64,000 bases of DNA from Ilyonectria destructans (Eukaryota; Ascomycota; Sordariomycetes; Hypocreales; Nectriaceae): assembly GCA_020740775.1 (NCBI GenBank), contig JAHEWK010000014.1, forward strand, positions 1,674,001-1,738,000, written 5' to 3'. Below are positions 25,533 through 36,640 of the stretch, piece after piece; positions within the stretch are counted from its first letter, which is position 1, and the number at the start of each line of letters is the position of its first letter. Below the pieces are notes generated by a model. That model made no database searches. It was given only the letters and a program-made list of their open reading frames with translations, and was not told the origin of the DNA. Both the position numbers and the translations under genes were made by a program.

Positions 25533-26423
25533 TGTATATGTGAAATCCGTCCGCAGGCCGGGGCGGCAAAGGTTGTGAGGGGAGTGTGCAAAACTGCGCG
25601 GTAAAAAGGGCCTCTCAAAGGGCGGGTGGCGAGCGGGTTGGCAGCTGGGAGTGAGGAGCTGCCGCGGGCGATTCGTGGGGTGGAGAGGTGCACAGCGGCG
25701 AGAAGTCGAAGGCGGCGTGGGTGGTGGAGGTGAGGTCGGTCGTCGGAGAGGCGCGGGGCCTGTTGTTCGCGGAGGAAGATTGTGAGGTCGTGTTGTGTGG
25801 TGTGCGGGAGTTGTGTTGGAGAGTGGAGGGAGTAGAGCAGGCTCTAGTTTGCACTTTGGAGGTGACGATGTGTGCCTCGTTGCGGCGGAAGGCCCTGCAT
25901 TTTGGTGGTCACGTGGTGCGCGGGGCTGCCGGGTTTTCTCCCAACCTCAGCTAGAAGTTCCTAGAATGGACAGCCTGATGTCAAGCTCTTGGGGGTTTGG
26001 CTGGGGTTTATGGGTCCTCCACTTTGGGGCACGCGCTCCCTTGTGCTCGTGTGCGATTCGCGGGCCTTTTGGAAATTGCCCGCAATCGCCAGATGATTCC
26101 CTTAGTTCGAGTAGTTCGTGGGGAGAGATGGGGCACTGGCCATCCTTTTCTTTGTCTTTGGCTCGTGCCCCGAAGCCTCGATGATCCCTGCACATCTTCC
26201 ATCTCAATAGGCGAAGTTCCGTAAAACAAAGGGCCAGGAGACAAGTGACACCTCGAATTCCACTAGTTATGTGCGATAATGAATATGAATCCCTCAACTT
26301 TCGCCTCTAAGACCTGAATGGCGGTGACGAGTAGCGGCAAAAAAGGCCAAACTCCAGAATCATAGTCCTACTTGGATGCTGTAATAATACAAGACTCCCT
26401 CTTTTCCATCTCATTTCCACCCT
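25533..26423. other. Intergenic region between DHH1 and the fusion dehydrogenase
   Basis: 891 bp. The left part is the DHH1 promoter or leader. The right part carries the 3' end of the dehydrogenase transcript, with A-rich stretches at about 26330-26400. No gene was seen. Confidence 0.6.
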
Positions 26424-28255
26424 CTACAGCTTCATCCCCATCGCCTTGGCGACCCTCAAGCTCTGTCGCATGCTGAGATCCAGCATAATCTCTTCGCTGC
26501 CTCCGGGGATGGCGTACGCCCTGACGTCTCGGTACAGCCTCTCGACCTTGCCGCCCTGGCCACCTCGAGAGTAACTCAGACCGCCAAAGATCTGACTAGC
26601 CTCGCGGGCGCAGAACTCAAAGGTGAGGGTGGACTGGGCCTTGAGACTGGCGATGGGACCGCCCAACCGCAGCATGGCCTCGGTCTCGCCCATCTTCTCG
26701 CATTGGAAGATCAGGCTCTCGAGCCAGCTGTACGAGGCCTCGATCTGGCGGGCCATGTGCGCAAGCTTCATACGGATGACAGGATGCTCAATGAGCTTCT
26801 TGCCAAAGGTGCGACGCTTGTTGGCGTACTTGACCGACTCCTCGTAGCAGACTCGCGAGAAGCGGACGCACTGGATGATGATACCCATGCGCTCGTGGTT
26901 GAAGTTGGTCATGATGACTGAATGTGTTAGTATGCGTTCAGGTGTCGGGATTTCAATATGCTTACCTCGGAAACCCTGGTTCTGCTTGCCGAGGAGGTTC
27001 TCGACGGGGACCTTGACATCCTCAAAGGTGATGTAGGTGGTTCCGCTGGACCACACACCCTGGCAGTCCATGCGACGGGTGCTGACACCCTCACCCCTCT
27101 CAATGAGCAGCAGACTCACGCCGTTCATGCCGGGGCCGCCGGTACGCACAGCAGTGGTGAAGTAGTCACTCCAGATACCGTTGGTGATCCACTTCTTCTC
27201 GCCGTTGACGATGAAGTGCTTGCCATCCTCGCTCAGCTTAGCCTCGCAGGTCAGGTTAGCGACGTCACTGCCGGCGTCGGGCTCGGTGATGGCAAGGCAG
27301 ATGCGCTTGTCGCCGCTCAAGATGCCCGGTAGGACGCGGTCCTTGAGGGCCTTGGTGCCGAACTTGATGACGGGCGGGCAGCCGATGCCGAAGCCTCCGA
27401 TGACGTTCCACACGAAGCCGCCGGAGCCGGTGCGCGACAGCTCGTCGGTCAGGAGCAGCTCGTGGAAGAGATCCCACTTATCGGGGGTCACAGACTTGAC
27501 GCCGTTGGGGGCATACTCGGTAGGGTAGTTGACACCGAGCAGGCCGGCCAGGTAGCCGCGACGACCCATCTCCTTGTAGATCTCCTCGGGCACGCGCTTG
27601 GCCTCGTCCCACTCGGTGACATTGGGCTCGATCTCGGCCTCTATCCACTCACGGATCTCGGCGCGAAGGGCAGCATGAGTCTCGTTGAAGTAGGGAGAGT
27701 GGTACTGTGATGGAGCCCACGTTAGCAACTAGCGCCTGGGACAATTGGAGGGAAGACTTACGCTCTGGTACCAGCTGGGATCAGCAAAGGGAATCTGCTC
27801 GCCAAAGGCATCGAGAGGCTCCGACTCGTCGCTGCTCGACTCCTCCTTCTCGACAGCAGCGACGGCCTTGGGGGGCGCCTTGACGACGGGCGCAGGCTTG
27901 GGCTCTGCCTTGGGCTCGGGCTTGGGCTTGGTGTCGAGGGAGCCGACGAGGAGCTTAGACTGATACTTCTTCAGGATACCGTCGTTGTGGTACTTCCAGA
28001 ACTGCTTGGAGGCGTCCTTGCCAGCGACACGCTGGAGGATCTTCTTACCGCCTGTGAGCCGCAATTGTTAGCAACCTGTGTCTGTATCATGCGCGGTCGC
28101 GGTCGCGATCGCGATCGCCTCGCGCTGTAAGGAGACATACCAGGGTGGTCATCCTGGAACTTTGTTACGTCGTAAACGTCGCCGTCAACAATGATGAACA
28201 GGTCGCCAGGCTTGTTATGCGACGCAACGTCGCCGGCAGTAAATACTTGCGACAT
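26424..28255 (-). CDS. Cytochrome b5-acyl-CoA dehydrogenase fusion protein
   Basis: Four exons on the minus strand, 28255-28141, 28051-27762, 27704-26966 and 26917-26424, give 545 residues. The start MSQVFTAGDV is preferred to an in-frame ATG 36 bp upstream because cytochrome b5 domains begin there. Residues 1-75 are a cytochrome b5 domain with haem-ligand candidates His37 (DDHPGG) and His60 (FWKYHN). A Lys/Pro/Glu-rich linker follows (about 80-130). The acyl-CoA dehydrogenase part (about 135-545) has the FAD motif AITEPDAGSD, the mid-domain and the C-terminal helical bundle. Known members oxidise acyl-CoA in beta-oxidation or a biosynthetic pathway. The usual IYEG catalytic glutamate segment reads IPGG here, so the substrate and chemistry are uncertain. 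No obvious peroxisomal SKL end; the last residues are GMKL. The fusion is established in fungi, where the haem domain may pass electrons. Confidence 0.93.
28093..28118. repeat. GC-rich 6-bp repeat inside intron 1 of the fusion dehydrogenase
   Basis: Alternating GGTCGC and GATCGC hexamers, four in all, lie in the middle of the 89-nt first intron of the cytochrome b5-acyl-CoA dehydrogenase gene. They are unusually GC-rich for a fungal intron and may form secondary structure between the donor and the branch point. Confidence 0.7.
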
Positions 28256-29395
28256 GACTGGAGGGGAGGGGAGGTGTGATGTACAGTCCACAGTCGACAG
28301 AGAATCAGGAATCAGGAATCAGGAATCCAGGGTCACAATGTGGCTCTACGGGATGGATGAATGAATAAATAAATGAATAGAAAAGTGTTTAAATCGACGA
28401 GAGCAGGAACAGTTTTTGATCCCCCAGATCGGCCCCCGACGGGCCCTTGCGTGTCCCTTAAATTCCGTCCCGTTCGGCAACAGCCAGCAATCACATGTTG
28501 GTCCCATGGCCCTCGAGGTCCGGCGTCCCCCACCAAGACCAGCAGAAAAACAAGGGCCACACGGCAGAAGTTACAGGGGATTTCTGCTCCGTCAACTGGC
28601 GGCTGTGGGGTGGGAGAAGTGGGAGCCGAGCAAATCCTGGGGTGGTACCAGTGCCTGAGTCCGGGGGGTTCACGGGGGATTCACGGGGATTCAGAGGCGG
28701 TCATGAGTCGTTGCAGGTCGAGGCAGAGTCTCGATGCGGTCACTGCGGTCATCCCACGGTCATGTGCAGCTGACGCTCTCGTTTTGTCCCTCGCTTCCCT
28801 CCGATGCGCCGCAGACATGTGAAAGAGAACTATCCCAAACACTAACATCTGTTGCGTTGATGTCATGGCTCTGCTTAGTTCTGACCCTGCGCTTCAGCCA
28901 TGGACCCTGTGGAGAAGCCGAGGTCCATATCTCACCCCGCCCAATCGCAGCCGCAGCATTGCCAAAGCGCCTCCAACCCCGAGGTTCACCAGCAGCCTGT
29001 TCCCCAGAGTCGGAAACACACCCCAGATCCGGCCTTTGGTTGGCATCGCGGAGATTGAGGAGAAATAGGACATACGATGCGTGGTATCTTGACTCTTAAC
29101 CCCTGGGAGTTCGATTGACGGGACCGAAGTCATCCATGTCATGTAGCTGCGCTGTACTATCGACTTCGTTACCATCATCCACCGTGTTGCAGGTCACCAT
29201 CTGGATTGCCTCCAGCGGCACTGAGCTACTGTATCAAGACACAAACCCTCCATCCCTCCTCGTAAAGAGGAAGCAATTTTGACCAAAAAATATTAGGCGA
29301 GATACGCGCCTCCCTCACTCCAAAACGCCGTTCCAGGCCAGGAGCCTTTTTGTATCGCTCACATCCATCCCATGTGTTGACCATCCGTGCATCCA
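28256..29395. other. Intergenic region between fusion dehydrogenase and FEN1
   Basis: 1.14 kb holding the promoter of the dehydrogenase (left) and the 3' end of FEN1 (right). Short AATCAGG repeats sit just before the dehydrogenase start. No gene was seen. Confidence 0.6.
28303..28323. repeat. Exact 7-bp tandem repeat (AATCAGG), three copies
   Basis: Three perfect AATCAGG copies followed by a partial fourth (AATCCAG). They lie 48-68 bp upstream of the dehydrogenase start codon, in its leader or core promoter. Confidence 0.85.
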
Positions 29396-30685
29396 CTACG
29401 CTCCTCCACGAGGCTTGGACTTGGCGGCCGCCTTGTCCTTCTTCTCTTGCTTAAGCTTCTTCTTCTTCTCTTCATTCTTCTCCTCCAACTTTCGCTTATG
29501 CGCCGCCTTCTCCGAGTCTGACTTGGGGATCGGCTTGAAGAATCCCTCTAGGCGAGCCTGCTGCGAGCTCTTCATCGTCTTCTCCAGGCGCGCGCCTCCG
29601 CTGCGGACACGATCCTCCGAGAAGCCCTTCTCGGTGACGAGGAATTGCACTAGTCCATCCATATCGGGCTTCTCCCACTTGAAGTCGCACTCGGGGTCGT
29701 CCGCCTTGCGCACGTCGGGCTCAAAGAAGAGGTCCCGCGCATCCTTGTAGGGCCAGTCCTCGGGGATCACGTATTTCTTCTTGGAATCTTTCTCCATTGC
29801 CTCGACAACCTTCTCCAGTGTACCATGGTCGCGGATCATCTTCAGGGCGGTGGTGGGGCCGACCTTGGGGATAGGGTCGAGATAATCGCAGCCAAGCAGG
29901 ATACAGAGGTCGACAAACTAGACACGGTTAGGTTGGACAATAGTGGGATATTCGCGTAGACATACCTGCTTCCTCTCCATGCCGAGTCCCTCGAGGACCT
30001 TGTCCAGGTGGATTTCCTGGATAGGCTCCTTTCGCTGCTCGCTGAAGGTAAGGTGTCGCAACAGAATGGGCGAGTTGAAGCAAAGAGTATCCATATCCTC
30101 ACTGGCTGCTGCATACACCTTGCCGGCATGCGCCAGCGCAGCACACTGCGCCTCAGCCTCGGTAGGCGCGATGATGTAGGGGATGCCCATCAGCTTGAGC
30201 AGGCGCTGGCACTCGGCATTGTGCTCGCGAGTGACACGGACAGTTCGTCGCGAAAACTTTTCGATATCCTCGGCAGTACCCGTCTCCTTGGCCTCCTCGA
30301 GACCCTCGGTGGCCTCCTGCTTGCGCTGGAATCGCTTGGCCAGCTCTCCCGACTTGAGTTTAGGGGGGGCGCCGTCGAAGACGTAGAGGGGCTTGATGCC
30401 ATTGTCGACCATTCGTAGGGTTCGGTAGAACATGCCCATCAAGTGGGAGGTGGTTTCGCCGCTGTCGTTCATGAGCTGCTGGCCATCGGATCGAACAGCA
30501 ATGAGGAAACTGTAGATGCTCATGGAAGCATCCTGCGAATGGTGTCAGTAAACCGAGAGTTGATGGGGACAGTGCGTGAGCCTCACAATGGCGACTTTGC
30601 GGCCGAACTGGTTCTTGATTTCACCCTCCTTGATTGATTCGGGGGCCTCCTCTTTGATGATAGAAAAGAGCTGCTTGATACCCAT
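29396..30685 (-). CDS. fen1: Flap endonuclease 1 (FEN1/Rad27)
   Basis: Three exons on the minus strand, 30685-30587, 30532-29966 and 29917-29396, give 395 residues, close to the family size. It begins [15 protein letters not shown] as FEN1 does, since the N-terminal Gly enters the active site. The N nuclease domain has [14 protein letters not shown] and the metal-binding YVFDGAPP. The I domain has [10 protein letters not shown] and SEDMDTLCF. The helix-hairpin region reads [23 protein letters not shown]-interaction box, QARLEGFF, lies about 55 residues from the end, and a Lys-rich tail (KKKLKQEKK) should act as a nuclear signal. FEN1 removes 5' flaps in Okazaki fragment maturation and long-patch base excision repair. 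Both introns are short (48 and 54 nt) and in phase 0. Confidence 0.96.
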
Positions 30686-31976
30686 CGTGACGGACGTGCC
30701 TCTCTGAGGTCTTGATAAGGGCTGCGGTGTGAGGAAGGAGCAAGAAAGGTAGGAAACAAGGATCTGGCTATGCCTTTGAAGCGCTCACTGCTGTCGGGAA
30801 ATGTAAAAGGGAGGTTCTGGACAAAGTGCGAGTAGGGGAAGCTGGCAAACTTGACGCGTGGGGAGAGGATGACGCGCCCTGTCGCGGTCAAAGTGGCAGG
30901 GATCTTAATTGACCCCACACCGTGTTTGCCTGGTCGGCTGTCGCCAGCTGCACGCAAAGGCATGCAGGTCCACAACACCACGATGCCATTCACATGTGCA
31001 TTTAGGGCAAAGGCTAGGCGACGAGCAAATGGAAAAGTAAAATATTAAATCTTGTAGGATTTAATTCTAATATCTGCAGAAAGTAGAAACACCACCTTCA
31101 CCTATTGACGCATCTTTAAACTAATCAACTCTGAGAAACACACATGTCAACCAGAGTTAGTTAATCAACGAAAACAATTTCACCAGCCATAGCAGGTTCT
31201 GCACCTTCGGATATATTCCGTCTTTGTTGCAGGCCTGTACAGTGCTCGAGGTCCTTGGGGAGGAAGCGGAACCGTGAGAAATCCCCGATGACAGCCAAAG
31301 AGCAAGCCAGTCTACATAAACGCTGCCAAGAACCCAAAGGCTGTGAGCCGAGGGATGGGAAGTCTAGGATTGTAGTTCTGCTCAGCCTCATATAGTGGTC
31401 CTAGGAGACCTGCAGTGGGCTAGCAGTACAATAGGCAAATTACAAACTCACATCCCTCCACTACTTCAACTCAATAAAATGTCTCGACGCTCACAACTCC
31501 CAGCTCAGTATCCCCACGTCCCCCGCCAGCCTCGGGAACCATCTCTCGTCGTCCTCACCCCGAAAGGTTCAGAGGACTCCAGAGGGCCTCAGCCAGTAGA
31601 TAGCAGGACATGGCTCCAAAGCTGGGAGAGCAAATAGTTAGTTTGCAGAAAGAAGTAGGAATCTTTGAAAAAGATGTCTTTTAAAAAGAATTCCTACCTC
31701 ATTAAACGTGCCGAATTAATATACCGCTCGGAATACAGAGCAGTCAAGGATTGATCTCGCCTTGCGCTCCACCTTGCCGTGCGGAATGGTTGTGGTTTTG
31801 GTACAAAGGAACCGGTGCCGAATAAGAGTCACTGGGAATCACTTGGAAACGTCGACTTCACATGATCATGAACCGAAAGTCTGCCTTGCATGGCCCTAAG
31901 TCCTGGCGTGGTTGGGTATCGTACACCTCGTCTCCCAGCGTCTATCATCTTCTCGTCCACATCCATCCAAGTCAGT
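30686..31976. other. Intergenic region between FEN1 and the NUP37-like gene
   Basis: 1.29 kb. An AT-rich patch lies at about 31030-31100. A small open frame with an acceptable start context (ATG at 31479, 52 codons, plus strand) has no recognisable product. I do not call it a gene. Confidence 0.5.
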
Positions 31977-34164
31977 TCACTGCTTGTCAAACAGGAGCTT
32001 TCTCCCCCTGCCCTGCATGCTATCCAAAGTCTTGTCAATCTCCATAATATCGAGCATCTCAACCTCCACGTCTCTTGTTGTAAAGTCCTCAGTCAGATCT
32101 GCCGCGGCGCTCAGGGTATCCGTAAAATCGAATCCCACCTGCGGCCGAGACGACAGAGGCAGGTTCTCTTGTGATGTCGTCAAATCCCTAGTGCTCTCAT
32201 CCTGTCCAAACAAGGACGGCTTTCGGAGAGTTCCGGGCTTGATGGTGCTGAGGTTGAAGGAGATTCTCGTCGACTTGTCCTGCTTGCCGTGGACGATGAT
32301 GGCGTCTGACTTGTCTCCCTTGGAAAAGAGTCGTCGCTTTCGGGTGCTGACAACCCCGCCAATCTTTCTACCTGGACCATCCTCTCCCTCTCGCACAATG
32401 ACGATCCTCGTTTCACCAAGGATCAACACATCTGCGGGGAGGCCTCCATCCAGGCTAGCGCCGCTCCCATGTTTCAAGGCGTCCACGGCGAGTCCAACAC
32501 CACAACAACGTTCACCTAGGAGACCAGTAGACAAATCAAGGAGCTTGATCATCCTGGTCGGCTGGGCGCTGCTGAACAGATCAACACCAGTACCGGCGCC
32601 CTTGCGGAGCTGGGACTCCCAGAACCGTGAAACACCAGGGATGATGCAAACATGGTCTAGGCCGCCCACCCAGAGCGCCAGGCTCTCTTCCTGAACGGCA
32701 TTGCCGTTGGTTGGTAGGGGTGTGACTTTTACTCCGCCCCGGATGGTAGCCAGGCGATCGAGGGTCATGGCGGAGCTGAGGGAGGCCGTAGCTTGGCGGC
32801 GAGTGTGAGGAGTCATGGGTGCAAAGTCCCCGTTGCTGTTCTCCTTGCTCTGAGTCGTAACGCTTCGCAACGAGCTAGTGCCCTCGACAAAGCCAGACAC
32901 GCTAAACGCTGTCAGTGCAGCACCTCGAACGCCAGACTTGAGCTTATTCGAGAGGGCAGCACCAGACGAATCAGGGCTGACACCGTCGATGTCCCAGATT
33001 CCCCAGGTGCCATCAGCGAGTAGCACAAACACAGCACGGCCATGGGCTATCCATGCGGCATCCAGGATTGGTCTTCTCGTAGACGATGGTCGAGCAAAAG
33101 GCTGGTAGAGGGTGAGAAGCCAGGAGCCCTGCACAGGGAAGGGGCCAGTAGCTTCAGGGTCCGGGGGTAGTGAGGGGAGCGCAAAGTCGTAGATTCGCAC
33201 GCCTTGCAGGGAAGATACAACAAGCAGCTGTGTTGTATGTGTGGAGTTGAAGGAAATGCTTGTGAGAGGGCTTGGCAAATACTCCGTCTGGAAAGGCTCG
33301 ACGGCGTTCACCGGTGTGTCCTTGGGGTCCAGAGGAACATCCCATAGTCGGAGAGTTCCTGAAGCCTCACGAGAGTGAGAGGCAACGACAGCTCGTGATT
33401 GTGTACCTGGCCGCTCTGACGCCTTTGGCATGACCAAGTTGATAGCGATACCCTCGCTGTGCTTGGCCTGGCCACCCAGCAGGATGAGCGACTCGCCCCA
33501 AGCCCCAGATCCAGCCTTGCCGGCCAGTAGGTCGTTTCCAAGCTCTGGCCTCTCCTTGCTTTCTGGTGATGGGGGTGTCAAGGGCAGTGTAATAAGGTAG
33601 ACATCGTTGGTGACGCACGACACGGCAAAGACCATCCTCTCCGTCAAGATCTTGGCTCCTCCCCAGGCTGCATCCTCTGCAGGTGTTGGAGTCATGGGCA
33701 TCACTGCCACCTTGAGCACCGCAGTACCAAGCGCCAGATCCAGCGTCTGCACAATCTCGGGGTATGGGCCTTCTTCAATCTCGTCCTCGAACTGGGGTTT
33801 GTCCTCAAACTTGACAGAGGTTTTGGCCTTGGCCGGCGGCTCCTCGTCGTCCGAGTCGATGATCATCACCGAATCATCGATAGATCCATTCTGGTTCTCC
33901 TTCGGGGGTGCCTTCTTCACTGGCTTGAGCCGCTTTCCTCCTCGCCACACCAGCGTAACACCGTTCTCGTGGCCGTATATTAAGATGGTCGCACCTTGAG
34001 GGGACTGGACGGGGTAGGTCTGGACATCGTTTACGCGCCGTGAGAGGTTGTATCTGCGATCATGAGCATTCTATCCACTACCAGCGAGAGCCGTAGGCGA
34101 TGACATACGTGAATTGTGTGTTTTGCGCCGTGCGCCGGATTCGGGGAGCTGAGAGAGAGCTCAT
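31977..34164 (-). CDS. NUP37-like nucleoporin (WD40 repeat protein)
   Basis: Two exons on the minus strand, 34164-34109 and 34053-31977, give 710 residues. The 55-nt intron joins FTYNLSRRVNDVQTYPVQSPQG, followed by GATILIYGHENGVTLVWRGG, which I recognise from fungal Nup37-type proteins. A Lys-rich and acidic insert (DDSVMIIDSDDEEP) follows. The rest looks like a degenerate WD40 propeller, for example VVASHSREASGTLRLWDVPLD, ISFNSTHTTQLLVVSSLQGVRIYDF and DAAWIAHGRAVFVLLADGTWGIWDIDG. Nup37 binds Nup120 in the Y-shaped scaffold of the nuclear pore. Sordariomycete forms are much longer than the animal protein because of a C-terminal extension, consistent with 710 residues. The family call rests on recalled sequence similarity; another WD40 scaffold protein is possible. 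Confidence 0.7.
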
Positions 34165-35714
34165 GGCGAAGGAAGCGCGGGCGAATAGCCCTGCGCGATG
34201 TAGCTTCCAAGAGTCTCAAATGCAAGAGTGAAATAACGCAATTCGTAATGGAGCTTAGGGTTGCAGCTCAGCAGGCGTGTGGTGTGGAGGAAGGGCGCTG
34301 AGTATGGTGTTTCGCTTTGTTGTAGTTTGTTGGCCCGCAACTTTTCAGACGCGACAGCTCCACGCTTGAGCTTCCTTTATTTCAAATCACGTGACCTTTA
34401 CGCAACGCTCCAACATAAAGCAACGTCAATCCGTCAGAGTACACATAGCTTATGCTTAAAATATTCATTCCAGTATATTGACTGTGTTAAGTATTTTAAC
34501 ATACATAGACCTGACCTAATCTATCCCAAATTTCCCTGCCCATAGGCGTCTGAAGCCGTCTCCATTAATGGTATCCATCCGTGACGACGAGACGTGACGA
34601 GTCCCTTTACGACCGTCGTATGCAAAGACAACCGAAACATCAGATGACGAAATGTCAAATATTAGGGATGAGTGCTGTGGAGAATTCATGATTAGTAGTG
34701 AGCCATTTCGGTCGCCAAGAGGAAGTCTCTTCCAAGACGATAGATCTACGACTATCAAAACGGGACCCATCGTGAATTATCCACGAGGAAGTACGTAGTT
34801 AAACAGAAATACACAAGATCCCTTAGTGATGTCAGCCACATGAAGTTCCTGTCTGGACGACGTACAAGCCCACCAATGCGAAACGAACACGGCCAGCAAA
34901 CATCTCAACCATAGTACATTCACAATAGTGACCAAAATCAAATTTCAAGTGCCGGTATTCGATTACTATATGCAATCCCTACATACGGTTGGCACCTTGC
35001 CACCTCCTCGGCAACCGTGATCCGAAAGAGAAAAGAAGAGTCAAGTAAAGAGTAAATAAAGCGACCAGAGGATGTCCCACACTCCATCCCCGCCAGCCCA
35101 TCCCTATCCACTTATCTGCCAATGGGCTGGCTCTCCTCCTGTGTCCTTGGATGTCTATGTGAGACTCGCTCATTTTGCACCTGCCCATATCCCAAGAGGG
35201 CCTAAATCGCCCTCCACTTCAAAGACCATTCCCTCTCGCCCACCAGGCGAGGGAATTTTTGTACACAGGAGACCTAGGACTCCCAGTCGTTAAAAACAGA
35301 CGCGCCAGTAACACGTAGATGTGCGTTTGTGAGACGCGTCGCCTCCAACCGGCTTCCGTAAGAAGAGGAGTGCCATGGAGGTGAAGGACATTCGAGCCAC
35401 ATTCGTAGCATCGTTCCCATCTTCTCCGGTCGCTAGAATCAAGGCTTATTGTTGAAATGTGACAAAGGTAAGGAGTGGACGGCGTAGGGGTAACCGACGA
35501 GTTGTGGAGGATGCTGATCAAATCCAGTCGTTATTTCCGCGGAGGCAAAAGAAAAATCTAACCCTACGCCCATATAAAAAAGAGTCGAACGCCGCCAGGT
35601 CGTCGGGAGAGTCGATCGACCAACAGACATGAGCTGTCATCCCAAAAACGCCGTGAATGCCGATGATTGGAAATTGTTGTGGTTGTTTCAAGGCAAAAGA
35701 CTTGCGGGGTGTGC
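34165..35714. other. Intergenic region between NUP37-like and WSC genes
   Basis: 1.55 kb with the NUP37-like promoter on the left and the 3' region of the WSC gene on the right. A stretch of raised A/T content lies at 34370-34540. No gene was seen. Confidence 0.6.
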
Positions 35715-36640
35715 TCATGCATTGGTGACCTATTCATTTAAGTTAGCGGTATATTTGGAATGGGGGATTAGGAACATACCCTGAGAATCCTCCGAGAGTA
35801 GTCTTGGTCATCAGCAATGCTGCCGTCACTGAGTCTTCGGTGGGCCATGACGGGGTCCAGGCGAGAGTCAGTCATGGAGATGCTACCACTGCTGCCAGGA
35901 GGCTTGGAGCCGTTGATAAAGGCGTTGACAGCAGCGTTGCGGCGGTGCTCCTCCTCAATCTCGGCGTTCCGACGGCGGCGAACAAAGAAGACGGCCACAC
36001 CAATAATGGCGGCCACGGCAATTACGCCAACGACAGAACCTGCAGCGATGGCGGCGGTATTAGTGCCCTTCTTTTTATCTCCGTCGGAACTGCTGCCAGT
36101 TGAACTCGCGGCAGCAGGTTCGGACGTTGCAGCGGCAGTCTCCGCGGAAGTAGATTTCGATGATTCTTTAGTGGAAGAGGCAGCAGCAGATGTTGATGAG
36201 CTCTCTGGCTCCATGTCCTCCACAGCGACCTCGACTCCAGTGTTCCAGATGGAGAAGACACCATCCTTAAGACTACCGCAGGCTTCCAGGTCGTAGCCAG
36301 GGCAGGGATAATCACACTTGTCGTCGTCGGTCACATCGTCCTCGGGAGGATAAACGGAGCCACAGTAGCAGCCTGCGGCGTGAAGTCCCATCACGTAAAA
36401 TTCCTTGGCAGCGCAGTACTTCCAGCAACTGCCTGAAGACACGAACTTGACACCCGTGGCCTGAGTCAGGTTGCCTCCGGACTTGTAGCAGCCATGAGAT
36501 GTTAGTTGATTGACAATGGGAGTTGTCGAAGGCGTCTGGCTCGGAGCAGAGCTGGTTCCGCTGGTCTTGCTGGCAGCGTAGACTCCGAGGAGCTGGGTGG
36601 TGGCCACGAGGGCGAGCGAGAAAAGTGATGTCGGCTTCAT
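35715..36640 (-). CDS. WSC-domain cell-wall stress sensor
   Basis: Two exons on the minus strand, 36640-35780 and 35729-35715, give 291 residues. The last exon is only five codons (VTNA and stop). It was preferred because the joined end YSRRILRVTNA matches the usual end of fungal WSC proteins, whereas reading through gives a different end. Order: signal peptide (about 1-22), Ser/Thr stretch, WSC domain with eight cysteines (about 48-132, HGCYKSGG to GVFSIW), a Ser/Thr-rich stalk likely O-mannosylated, one membrane helix (about 198-221, AAIAAGSVVGVIAVAAIIGVAV) and a basic stop-transfer RRRRN, then a cytosolic tail. Such sensors detect wall stress at the plasma membrane and signal through Rom2-Rho1-PKC to the wall-integrity MAP kinase pathway. 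Confidence 0.9.

Noticed and set aside
31395..31637. Small open frame (ATG at 31479, 52 codons) between FEN1 and the NUP37-like gene
   Set aside because: The start context is acceptable, but the peptide is Pro/Arg/Ser-rich, matches nothing known and shows no splice continuation.
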